Positions 16,403-23,977 of a stretch of DNA of 40,823 bases are shown piece by piece; position 1 is the stretch's first letter, and every line of letters begins with the position of its first letter. The notes beneath the pieces were generated by a model, which saw only the letters and a list, made by a program, of their open reading frames with translations, had not been told where the DNA came from and made no database searches. The position numbers were made by a program, and so were the translations under genes. Source of the DNA: Saprospiraceae bacterium (GTDB taxonomy: Bacteria > Bacteroidota > Bacteroidia > Chitinophagales > Saprospiraceae); assembly GCA_016787415.1 (NCBI GenBank), contig JAEUUT010000147.1, positions 1 through 40,823 on the forward strand, read 5' to 3'.

Positions 16403-18145
16403 TTAACGAAAGGTATAGGCTACACCGCTCACCTGCGTGAGCAAGGTGTCGGGCGCATCCAGAATTTTGGCAGCGCCTGTGGGCAAGGGCGATACCGGCG
16501 AATGCGCCGCGAGGTATTCTTTTAGCACCGGGTGAAGGGTGTAAGGCAGGTTTTTGCCCTCCGTCACATTCGGGATGCGGCAAAGCATGGTTTCCGGATC
16601 GCCGTCGCGTTCGCAGGCCGACACGGTATAGATGCGTGCCGGGTCGAGCGGCTTGCCGCCTACGTTTACCTCCTGTACGCGTTTGCCTTGCTCGCCGAAT
16701 GCGTTGAAAGACACTTCCATACCCCTAAACTTGACTACCCAGCCACCAAAACGTTTGGAAGCATCCTTGGCAAAGACATTGTTCAGTTCTTTTTCCAGCC
16801 ATTTCAGCAGTTCAGAGCCGGCTACTTTGGCCGTACGCACCGTAGCATCCACGGGGAGCATGTCGAAAATATACCCTTCTGTGATCGGGATATTTCCGGT
16901 AGCATCGGGCGTGCTGCGCGGCGGGCAAAAGCGGAAACCATTGGACAGCACGATTTCAGTGCCTACTTTCCACGACAGGGCATCCAGAATGAGCGTGTCG
17001 ATGGTGTTTTCCACTACAAAATAGCGATACAACGGCACTTTGCTGTAGCCAACTACTTTTTCAATATCGCGGACGTAAGGCGCTTCCATTTGATCGATGA
17101 GATGCGACACGTCCTTTTTTGCCTTGTATTTTTTCGGGTCTACTTCCATGAGTTCGTACCGATGGCCGGTTATTTTGCCGTCCTGCACATCTACGTCGAG
17201 GCGGCCTACAAAAGAGCCGAAAGCGCCGGGCTCCACCACGCGGGCGTATTTGCACACGATGGGTTCGCGCACCCGTTCGTGGGTATCGCCGCCGAAAATG
17301 TAATCCACGCCTTCACATTCCGGCATGTTGGCCAGTGCGATCTGCTGCGACAAGCCCAGGTGTGCCAGTATGATGACCATATCGCATTGCTCCTGCTCGC
17401 GCAACACTTTTACATAGTAGGCCAGGTTTTCTTCCGGTTTTGTGTAAATAATGCCTTTGGAATAGTTGGGCGACTGCCGGATGGGCACCAGCGGGTCGGT
17501 GTAGCCGAGGAACCCGATTTTCACGCCCAGGCGCGACCAGGTGTGGTAAGCCGGGAAAATGAGTTCGCCTTTCGTGCCGTTGCCGGTATCGTGGTACATA
17601 TTGGCGCATACTTTGGGGGCGTCGAGGCCGCCCAACAGCGTTTGCATGGCTTTTTTGTAGTACACCACTTCCCAGTTGCCAGGCAAATACAGGTCGTACC
17701 CCAGGGCGTTGAGGATGGGCGACAGTGCCTGGCCGGTGGTTTTTACCGATAATTCACTGCCCTGAAACATATCGCCGGTATCGACGATAAAGGTGTTGGG
17801 ATTGTTTTTCCGAACACGGTCAAACAAAGAGGCGATGTGCGCATAGCCGGCAGTTTTACGAAAAACGGCGCGGTTGTTTTCCCAGAACAATTCATCGTGC
17901 GGATGAATCTGGCAATGTACATCGGTGGTTTGCAGCAGGGTAAGTGTGCCGCTTGTAGCCATGGCTGCCGATGCCAGGTCATGCCCTTCGGGATTCTCCG
18001 GGGTCGGATTGTTGGTGGCTGCTATATTTCCGGAAGCACCCAGTGGTGTCATGCTGGCGCCGATACCTGCCAGCAGGGTATTTCGCAGAAAATTTCGCCG
18101 CCCGAGTCCACCTTTCGGTGCATTTGATTTTTTAGACATATGCAA
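16403..18145 (-). CDS. soxB: SoxB-like metallophosphoesterase-fold thiosulfohydrolase
   Basis: 580 residues. A Tat signal (GRRNFLRNTLLAG, R16-R17) directs it to the periplasm folded. The two-domain 5-prime-nucleotidase fold follows, with metal motifs DVH (75-77), GD (124-125), GNWE (156-159), AHLG (261-264) and GGDTHE (285-290). Blocks LYRYFVVENTIDTLILDAL and VLSNGFRFCPP follow SoxB rather than ordinary nucleotidases. SoxB releases sulfate from SoxYZ-bound thiosulfate; no soxYZ or soxAX is in the window. The first His of the usual GGHxH ligand pair is Asp here. It starts two bases after the TsdA-like stop. A 5-prime-nucleotidase role is the alternative. Confidence 0.72.
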   Translation of the reverse strand: MHMSKKSNAPKGGLGRRNFLRNTLLAGIGASMTPLGASGNIAATNNPTPENPEGHDLASAAMATSGTLTLLQTTDVHCQIHPHDELFWENNRAVFRKTAGYAHIASLFDRVRKNNPNTFIVDTGDMFQGSELSVKTTGQALSPILNALGYDLYLPGNWEVVYYKKAMQTLLGGLDAPKVCANMYHDTGNGTKGELIFPAYHTWSRLGVKIGFLGYTDPLVPIRQSPNYSKGIIYTKPEENLAYYVKVLREQEQCDMVIILAHLGLSQQIALANMPECEGVDYIFGGDTHERVREPIVCKYARVVEPGAFGSFVGRLDVDVQDGKITGHRYELMEVDPKKYKAKKDVSHLIDQMEAPYVRDIEKVVGYSKVPLYRYFVVENTIDTLILDALSWKVGTEIVLSNGFRFCPPRSTPDATGNIPITEGYIFDMLPVDATVRTAKVAGSELLKWLEKELNNVFAKDASKRFGGWVVKFRGMEVSFNAFGEQGKRVQEVNVGGKPLDPARIYTVSACERDGDPETMLCRIPNVTEGKNLPYTLHPVLKEYLAAHSPVSPLPTGAAKILDAPDTLLTQVSGVAYTFR

Positions 18146-18147
18146 GA

Positions 18148-19311
18148 TCAGTTCTTTTTTGAAACAGGTTTGTAAAACGCTACGATGGGCTCGTAAGGGC
18201 CGTATTTGTGCTGGGTTTCCGGGAACGGGTCGGCATAGGGGCCAAAAGGATGGTCGTACGGTTTCTTTTCAATTTTAGGCCAGTCCGTACTCAGGAAAGG
18301 ATGCTTGGGGCGCGGCTGTGAATTGACAAAAGCCGCTACATCCCAGGCTTCTTCATCGCTGAGTTGCGGGTTTTGATAATTGGCGCCGAAAGGCATATTG
18401 GCTTTCACATAGCCGGCAAATCGCGACATGCGGAATAGCCCGGCGGCCTCGTTGTAACTCTTGTCGCCCCAGAGCGCCGGGTAGTGGCGTTCGCTGCCGG
18501 GCATGGGCAGCCCTTGTCCAGCGGGGCCGTGGCAGGAGGCACATTTTTCAGCATATATTTTTTGTCCCTGCGCCGGATCGGCTGCGCGGTCGAGAAAAGG
18601 TACTTCCACCAGTCCTGTCCCTTTGGGTTTTTCGCTTTTGGGTACGCCAGAGCCTAGCCAGCGGATGTATGCCATGATGGCCTGCATTTCCTGGCTGGTG
18701 GTGTCGATGGCATGGCCGTTGAGGCTTCGCTGAAAACAGTCGTTCACACGTTTCGGGATGGTTTCGAGGGTGCCGGAGCGCGCACGCATTTGCGGATAGG
18801 TGCTCTCTACGGCAAAATAGTTGTTGCCATAGGGTTTGCTGCCGGCGTCGAGGTGGCAACTCTGGCAGTTGAGTCCGTTGATGCTGTTGGGGCGCACCAG
18901 GCCATCGGGGCCAAAATAATCCTGCGTGTGGGCTATCAGGTCGCGGCCATAGGCAATGAGTTTGGCATCGGCGTCCGTTTCGGCGAGGTAAGGATCGGGG
19001 GCTTCCCAGATTTTGGTTTTGTCGTATACCGGCTGCAGAGCGGTCCGTTTTTCGGAAATACCGTGCTGCTGCACACTTTGGTCGCGCGTCCAGGCTACGG
19101 CGCCCCCAGCTGTCAGGCCAAGGGCTATCACCCATAAAAACCAGCGGATATTCTGGAAAAAGACCATCTGGCGTTTGCATTGGGCATTTACGCGGGCATC
19201 GGCGCCGATCCGCACGCGGTAAAAAGTGATAGCGCTGCTCACAGCAAAAATGCCCAGCACCAGCGCTGCAATCAATAACCACAAAACGGGGAAGTACATG
19301 GTATCATTCAT
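18148..19311 (-). CDS. tsdA: Membrane-anchored dihaem cytochrome c, TsdA-like thiosulfate dehydrogenase
   Basis: 387 residues. Two N-terminal membrane helices (about 7-30 and 54-74) are followed by two c-type haem sites, CQSCH (149-153) and CASCH (257-261). TsdA features are present: GLNCQSCHLDAGSKP, the conserved Cys of VNDCFQRSLNG (C192, the unusual haem ligand of TsdA), YPALWGDKSYN and NMPFG. TsdA joins two thiosulfates to tetrathionate in the periplasm. Known TsdA proteins are soluble, so the membrane anchor is unusual and may link it directly to the quinone pool or oxidase. It is the first gene of a unit with the SoxB-like and AraC genes, under an Fnr-type promoter. Confidence 0.75.
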   Translation of the reverse strand: MNDTMYFPVLWLLIAALVLGIFAVSSAITFYRVRIGADARVNAQCKRQMVFFQNIRWFLWVIALGLTAGGAVAWTRDQSVQQHGISEKRTALQPVYDKTKIWEAPDPYLAETDADAKLIAYGRDLIAHTQDYFGPDGLVRPNSINGLNCQSCHLDAGSKPYGNNYFAVESTYPQMRARSGTLETIPKRVNDCFQRSLNGHAIDTTSQEMQAIMAYIRWLGSGVPKSEKPKGTGLVEVPFLDRAADPAQGQKIYAEKCASCHGPAGQGLPMPGSERHYPALWGDKSYNEAAGLFRMSRFAGYVKANMPFGANYQNPQLSDEEAWDVAAFVNSQPRPKHPFLSTDWPKIEKKPYDHPFGPYADPFPETQHKYGPYEPIVAFYKPVSKKN

Positions 19312-19418
19312 TGTTTATTCTAATCTCAAAACCGGAAAAAAATTGTGTTTTTTTGAGGATGTATTGCTTTTTTGACGGAAAAACAATGTTTTTTTAATTG
19401 AATATGTGGAAGGTACAG

Positions 19419-19462
19419 CAAAAGTCATATATCGGTAAGAAGTACAACGTGACATTTGTCAC
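19419..19462 (-). promoter_or_regulatory. Fnr-type activator site plus -7 box for the TsdA-SoxB-AraC unit
   Basis: GTGAC-AAAT-GTCAC (minus-strand reading) at 19449-19462, then 22 bp, then GACTTTTG at 19419-19426. The 14-bp site is identical to that of the porin gene. The leader to the ATG at 19311 is about 100 bases and AT-rich. Confidence 0.65.
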
Positions 19463-19501
19463 GGAAAGGGCTTTGTAGTGGCATAAGATATAAACATAAG
19501 A

Positions 19502-19776
19502 CATTCCGAATTTTTCGGCCCGAAACAGATTGAGTTCAGTAGCGTTATTTCCCGCATATTTTCCCGCAGAGTAGTTTCCGTAGATTAATTTCCCGCAGAA
19601 CTCGCAGAATACACGCAGAATTCGCAGAACGTAGCGTACACCTTTTTACTGAAATTTGTGTACGCTACGTTCTGCGAATTCTGCGTGTATTCTGCGAGTT
19701 CTGCGGGAAATTACTCTACGGTAAAACCCGCAGGAAAAAAAATCCCGAATCCTGGCCTTGACCAAAATTCGGGATG
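19502..19776. mobile_element. Palindromic element D2, inverted copy of D1
   Basis: The 275-bp unit starts CATTCCGAA (19502-19510) and ends TTCGGGATG (19768-19776). Its flanks (CCCGAAACAGATTG, CAGTAGCGTTATTTCCCG on the left; CCTGGCCTTGACCAAAATTC on the right) are the reverse complement of the flanks of the element at 5152-5457. The central palindrome has GCAGAACGTAGCGTACAC arms and a different spacer. It fills most of the 19463-19805 gap; no gene is seen there. Confidence 0.75.
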
Positions 19777-19805
19777 AGTCTTCAAGTATGCTACCGCCCC
19801 TTTGC

Positions 19806-20996
19806 CTACGCCATTCCTTTCAAAATAGCGCCCCAGTACATCCGTGGCAGCACCTCGCGTTTGAGTTGGTACATCGTCCAGCGTTCTTTCGACTGGTCGA
19901 ATGGGAAGGTTTCCATCGGTGTATTGTTGTAATCAAATTCGGCCAGCACCAGTTTGCCATATCCGGTCACCAGCGGGCAGGAAGTGTAGCCCATATAGTT
20001 GGCAGATGGCTGGCGACCTTCCATCAGGTCAAACAGGTTTTGTACCACCACCGGCGCTTGCTTGCGGATGGCGGCGCCCGTTTTGGAGATAGGGAGTCCG
20101 GCTGCATCACCCAGGGAGAAAATATTGGCGTGGCGCAGGTGTTGAAGGGTGCCTTTGTCTACGTCGACCCAGCCGGCGCTGTTCACCAGGCTGCTGTTGC
20201 GCACAAAATCCGGCGCACTTTGTGGGGGCGTCACGTGTATCATATCAAAATTGACTTCCCGCACTTCGTCTTTGTTGTCGTCGCCAAAGCCGACGAACGT
20301 GGCCCGTTTGTTCGGCCCGTCAATTTCCGTCAGGTTGTACATCAGGTTGAGTTTGATGTTACCGCGTTTGACTACCTGTAAGAGCGTTTTTTCGTATTTG
20401 GGCACAGCGAACAGTTTGGCAGCGCCGCTCCAGTACTGGATGTCTGCTTTGGCCAGGGTACCGTGTTTGCGGAAATAATCGGCCGCCAGGTACATAATTT
20501 TATGCGGGGCGCCACCGCATTTCACCGGCGTGGAAGGGTTGTGGAAGAGGGCTGTACCGCCTTTGAAGTTTTGAAGGCATTCGAATGTATATGGCGCCGA
20601 TTCGAAGGAGTAATTGCTGCAAACATTGTTTTTGCCCAGCGTTTCCGGCAGCCCTTTGATGGCATTCCAGTTGAGTTGAATGCCGGGACACACCACCAGG
20701 TAGTCGTAGGTGAGTGGGCCGCTTTCCAGATTGACCTGATTTTGTTCGGGCACAAATCCGGTGGCTTTTTCCTTGATCCATGTCACCCCTTTGGGCATAA
20801 CGGAGGCTTCGCTCCGCACGGTTTTTTGAATGTCGAAAGCGCCGCCACCCACCAGGGTCCAGGCAGGCTGGTAATAGTGTTTGTCGGCCGGATCGACGAT
20901 AGCGATGTCGAGTTTACGATCTTTACGCAAGAGTTGGGCGGCGGTGGAAATACCCGCGTTGCCGCCGCCAATGATAACAATTTGATGATGTGCCAT
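19806..20996 (-). CDS. sqr: Sulfide:quinone oxidoreductase, type II
   Basis: 396-residue FAD enzyme. It has an N-terminal dinucleotide fold (IIGGGNAG, 9-15), YYQPAWTLVGGG (41-52), two redox cysteines C160 (PVKCGGAPHK) and C340 (YTSCPLVTG), and the C-terminal FAD contact NIFSLGDAAG (291-300). The two Cys contexts match type II SQR, the group of human SQOR. It oxidises sulfide at the membrane, passing electrons to quinone and sulfane sulfur to a thiol acceptor, which supplies the persulfide used by the CstB-like enzyme. It stands alone between repeat elements D2 and D3; no strong Fnr-type site was found upstream. Confidence 0.92.
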   Translation of the reverse strand: MAHHQIVIIGGGNAGISTAAQLLRKDRKLDIAIVDPADKHYYQPAWTLVGGGAFDIQKTVRSEASVMPKGVTWIKEKATGFVPEQNQVNLESGPLTYDYLVVCPGIQLNWNAIKGLPETLGKNNVCSNYSFESAPYTFECLQNFKGGTALFHNPSTPVKCGGAPHKIMYLAADYFRKHGTLAKADIQYWSGAAKLFAVPKYEKTLLQVVKRGNIKLNLMYNLTEIDGPNKRATFVGFGDDNKDEVREVNFDMIHVTPPQSAPDFVRNSSLVNSAGWVDVDKGTLQHLRHANIFSLGDAAGLPISKTGAAIRKQAPVVVQNLFDLMEGRQPSANYMGYTSCPLVTGYGKLVLAEFDYNNTPMETFPFDQSKERWTMYQLKREVLPRMYWGAILKGMA

Positions 20997-21200
20997 AGAA
21001 AGAGGATATAGAAATGAAAACCGAACACAAATCTCTTGCTGGAAGGATATGAGGAGGTTGCACTTTTCACAGAATTATTGGCACTAATTCGATAATTTAG
21101 AATATTGACACGAATTAAGGTTTTATAGTAGAATAAAATTTTGATAATAGGACTATTGGCATGAATAAAGCATAAGTAGCCATATTCTGGGTTGTGTTTT

Positions 21201-21386
21201 CCGTAGAATAATTTCCCGCAGAACTCGCAGATTTTCCCGCAGAACTCGCAGAACGTAGAGTACACCATTTACTATCAGTCAATGTATTAGTGTACTCTAC
21301 GTTCTGCGGAAATCTGCGTGTATTCTGCGAGTTCTGCGGGAAATTACGCTACGGGAAATTACTGGCGGTGACTAAAATTCGAGATG
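21201..21386. mobile_element. Shortened palindromic element D3
   Basis: The right end (ACTAAAATTCGAGATG, ending 21386) and the palindrome (CGCAGAACGTAGAGTACAC around 21250 with its complement around 21290-21310, right arm to 21340) match elements D1 and D2. The 24-base spacer 21266-21289 is identical to the D1 spacer at 5283-5306. The left terminal part is missing. The rest of the 20997-21412 gap holds AT-rich sequence upstream of sqr with no clear -7 consensus. Confidence 0.7.
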
Positions 21387-21412
21387 TTATTCCATCCCAC
21401 AACAGATACACA

Positions 21413-22063
21413 TCAATTCAGACTGCGTTTCGCCAGGTAAAAATCAACCATTTCGTAATCGCTTTTCAGACGCGCATCGAGTTCGGCGAGTGTTTTGGGG
21501 GGCGGAACGATGGCCTTATCGCCGGGCTGCCAGTTGAGCGGCAACGCGCATTTGTGCTGGTCGGCAGTTTGAAGTGCGATCAGGGCGCGTTTTATTTCTT
21601 CCATATTCCGGCCCACATTCAGCGGGTAGTACATTATCAGGCGTACCTTGAAGTTCGGATCAATGATAAAAACGGCCCGTACCGCTGCTGTTTCGCTTTC
21701 GCCGGGTTGCAGCATACCGTACAATTTGGCGATCGACATATCGAGGTCGGCAATGATCGGAAATTCGAAAAATACGCCGGTTTTTTCACGTACGTTTTGC
21801 ACCCAGGCCACGTGTGCGTGTATGCTATCGATACTCAGACCGATCAAGCGTGTACTATGGGCGGCAAAAAATTCTTTTTCCTGTGCAAATCCTGACATTT
21901 CAGTAGTGCATACCGGCGTAAAGTCGGCCGGATGGGAAAAAAGAATTGTCCAGGCGCCTTTAGCGTACTCCGAAAAGCGCAATTTCCCGGTAGTGGTCAG
22001 TGCCTCAAAGTCGGGCGCCACATCGCCAATGCGTGGCATGCTTTGAATGAGTGTAGATTCCAT
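21413..22063 (-). CDS. 1-Cys (Prx6-type) peroxiredoxin
   Basis: 216 residues with the peroxidatic motif HPADFTPVCTTE (Cys52 region), RAVFIIDP and the Prx6-type C-terminal domain (HKCALPLNWQPGDKA, PPPKT). It reduces peroxides, and enzymes of this type can also act on persulfidic or disulfide substrates. It lies at the edge of the sulfur locus on the same strand as sqr, separated by element D3. A degenerate -7 box CAATTTTG lies at 22099-22106. The second Cys (HKC) could serve as resolving Cys, so 1-Cys is a family label, not proof. Confidence 0.9.
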   Translation of the reverse strand: MESTLIQSMPRIGDVAPDFEALTTTGKLRFSEYAKGAWTILFSHPADFTPVCTTEMSGFAQEKEFFAAHSTRLIGLSIDSIHAHVAWVQNVREKTGVFFEFPIIADLDMSIAKLYGMLQPGESETAAVRAVFIIDPNFKVRLIMYYPLNVGRNMEEIKRALIALQTADQHKCALPLNWQPGDKAIVPPPKTLAELDARLKSDYEMVDFYLAKRSLN

Positions 22064-22271
22064 AATTTGTTATATCAAGTGAGTAATGTTTGCTGCTGCA
22101 AAATTGCGGGCATTGGCATCGGCTGGAGTAGACTGATTTTCATCGAAAATGGTACTTTTCAAGGCTTCAAAACCTGCCCAAAGCAGGGTGTTGGCGCCTC
22201 GTGTTAAACAACGATATCGCAGCACCACTCAACAAGCAACACACGTTTGTATGGCAATAAACACGGTATAT

Positions 22272-23393
22272 ATGAATAAACTTCTTCCTCGCCTGTTAGG
22301 TGGGATGTGTCTGTTTATGGCAGCCCCCCCATACGCCATTCGTGCGCAGAGCCTGATTGCCAATTCGCAGTTGGATGATGATAATATTTGTGTGGAGTAC
22401 AATGCCCGTTGTGCGCCGGAAGCCTGGTGGGAGGCCAATTTCGGCCCCACGCATTATATCAAAGGGGCAAAAGGAGGGAAAGTAGGGATCAAACTTTCCA
22501 ATAATCCCAACATGCGTACGGTAATGGTAACGCAGTTGTTGTGTCCGCTCATGGCAGGCCAGGAATATAAAGTAACGATAGACCTGAACCTGCGCGGATC
22601 ATCGTTTTATCCTTTTGGCCTCTGGCTGTCGGAGGCTGACCTGACAGAGCATTTCCGGGTGGATACGGTAGTTGCAACTTTGGTGTTGACAGAAAAAAAT
22701 GCCCTGGGAAAAATAAAAAAAATGGACTGGGTGCCATTTGAAGGCCAGTTTCAGGCCCGCGGCGGTGAAACATTTCTGTATGTCGGGATGATGGGCCCGC
22801 CTACGAAAGACCGACGCGACTGGTATTTTGTCGCCTATATAGATAATATTACCCTCACTCCTGTTGGCGATTCATACCCGCTTTGCGATGAAGCGACTGC
22901 CACGCAGACTAGATTGTATGCTCGCGACCGCCGGCATGGCAGCGTTCCGGAAGAATATGTGCCGATAGAACAGGCGCCTGTGCCAGAAGAACTGGAACCT
23001 GTTGAGGAGGTGGAAGAAGAACCGGAATTGCTGGCGGTACCAACTGTCCGTCAGCCCGATACGCTGTTGCTGTCGGGGGTGTGTTTTGATTTTAATAAAA
23101 GCACCCTGAATGCACATTATGCAGCCATTACGGACAGCCTGGTAGAGAAAATTATGGCCCGGCATCCACAAAAAATCCTCATCAACGGCCACACGGACAA
23201 TATTGGTACGGATGAATTCAACCTGAACCTGTCGTTGGCGCGGGCACACACTGCTGCCAGCGTTTTGGTGGGGAAAGGGTTTCCTGCCGAAAAAATTGTT
23301 TGTGAAGGGAAAGGCGAAAGCCTGCCGGTGGCCAACAACGATACGGAAACCGGCCGGGCCGCCAATCGGCGTATCGAGTTCGTTCTCTGGTAG
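22272..23393 (+). CDS. Secreted protein with C-terminal OmpA domain
   Basis: About 373 residues: a signal peptide (MNKLLPRLLGGMCLFMAAPPYAIRAQ), a beta-rich N-terminal region (about 27-200, possibly carbohydrate-binding-like, not recognised), a Pro/Glu-rich linker (PVPEELEPVEEVEEEPE) and an OmpA peptidoglycan-binding domain (VCFDFNKSTLN to RAANRRIEFVLW, with INGHTDNIGTDEFNLNLSLARA). It probably anchors a surface or envelope module to peptidoglycan. ATG 22272 is chosen for the signal peptide and because a -7-like box CACGTTTG lies at 22242-22249; the frame is open upstream but reads as non-coding. Confidence 0.82.
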   Translation: MNKLLPRLLGGMCLFMAAPPYAIRAQSLIANSQLDDDNICVEYNARCAPEAWWEANFGPTHYIKGAKGGKVGIKLSNNPNMRTVMVTQLLCPLMAGQEYKVTIDLNLRGSSFYPFGLWLSEADLTEHFRVDTVVATLVLTEKNALGKIKKMDWVPFEGQFQARGGETFLYVGMMGPPTKDRRDWYFVAYIDNITLTPVGDSYPLCDEATATQTRLYARDRRHGSVPEEYVPIEQAPVPEELEPVEEVEEEPELLAVPTVRQPDTLLLSGVCFDFNKSTLNAHYAAITDSLVEKIMARHPQKILINGHTDNIGTDEFNLNLSLARAHTAASVLVGKGFPAEKIVCEGKGESLPVANNDTETGRAANRRIEFVLW

Positions 23394-23405
23394 TTGAAAT
23401 AAAAA

Positions 23406-23807
23406 TTACCAGTCGAATTCCACTACTTCTTCCAGTCCTTCCGACAGACTGAAATGCACCGGGCAGGTGCGCGCAGCATGCTCCAGCACCTTGCGCTGGC
23501 CGTCGGTGTAATTGTTCCGCGGCATGGAAAACCGTATTTCTATGCGGGCAATACGCCGTGGGTCGGACGCCATAATTTTGGTCACTTCCGCTCGGGCGCC
23601 ATCGATGTTCCAGCCGTGGTTGCGTGCACTGATACCCATGATGGTCAGCATACACGATGCCAGTGAAGTCGCACACAGGTCTGTAGGTGAAAATGCTTCA
23701 CCACGCCCCTGGTTGTCGGGTGGCGCATCCGTGATGATTTTCTGCCCGGAAAGCAGGTGGGTGGCTTCGGTACGAAGTTCTCCGAGGTATTCGACGGTAG
23801 AGGTCAT
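23406..23807 (-). CDS. OsmC-family peroxide-reducing protein
   Basis: 133 residues with the two OsmC cysteines in TDLCATSLASCMLTIMG and RTCPVHFSL. OsmC/Ohr/YhfA proteins are small cytoplasmic dimers that reduce organic hydroperoxides; the DLCATSLASC form is nearer the OsmC/YhfA branch than Ohr. The start ATG 23807 lies just below a heptamer-rich repeat. It converges with the OmpA-like gene (13-bp gap). Confidence 0.88.
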   Translation of the reverse strand: MTSTVEYLGELRTEATHLLSGQKIITDAPPDNQGRGEAFSPTDLCATSLASCMLTIMGISARNHGWNIDGARAEVTKIMASDPRRIARIEIRFSMPRNNYTDGQRKVLEHAARTCPVHFSLSEGLEEVVEFDW

Positions 23808-23837
23808 TGATAGAGAAGTGAGAGGCGAGAAGTGAGA

Positions 23838-23977
23838 GGTGAGAAGAGGCGAGAGGTGAGAAGTGAGAGGCGAGAGACCGTAGAGTACATCGCTTTCTTC
23901 CCAACAATTCAGTGAGCAAAGCGGTGTACTCTACGGTCTCTCACCTCTCACCTCTCACTTCTCACCTCTCACTTCTT
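23838..23977. repeat. Long palindrome C with GTGAGAG heptamer arms
   Basis: Left arm about 23838-23899 pairs with 23915-23977. The outer parts are tandem 7-bp units GTGAGAG, GTGAGAA, GCGAGAG (continuing left to about 23815). The inner part, GACCGTAGAGTACA with TGTACTCTACGGTC, resembles the core of the D elements. It fills the gap between phoH and the OsmC gene, and its right edge overlaps the phoH stop codon (23976-23978). Confidence 0.9.

Noticed and set aside
15498..16583. 65-residue N-terminal extension of the AraC regulator
   Set aside because: The extension overlaps the SoxB-like gene on the same strand in another frame and is Arg/His/Ala-rich; AraC homology begins after ATG 16388.
21059..21071. 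TGTGAAAAGTGCA (minus strand) upstream of sqr as a further Fnr-type site
   Set aside because: The half-sites are not complementary and do not match GTGAC or TTGAC at any 22-24 bp offset from the nearest -7-like sequence.
22120..22150. TGAAAATCA upstream of the peroxiredoxin gene as an Fnr-type site
   Set aside because: The spacing between half-sites is one base too short and the outer bases do not pair; at the 23-bp offset from CAATTTTG the pattern fails.
22149..22271. N-terminal extension of the OmpA-like protein from 22149
   Set aside because: The signal peptide starts at 22272, and a -7-like box at 22242-22249 lies inside the extension.
23815..23977. Heptamer tracts as a CRISPR array
   Set aside because: The units are 7 bp in direct tandem without spacers, arranged as a palindrome, and no cas gene is present.
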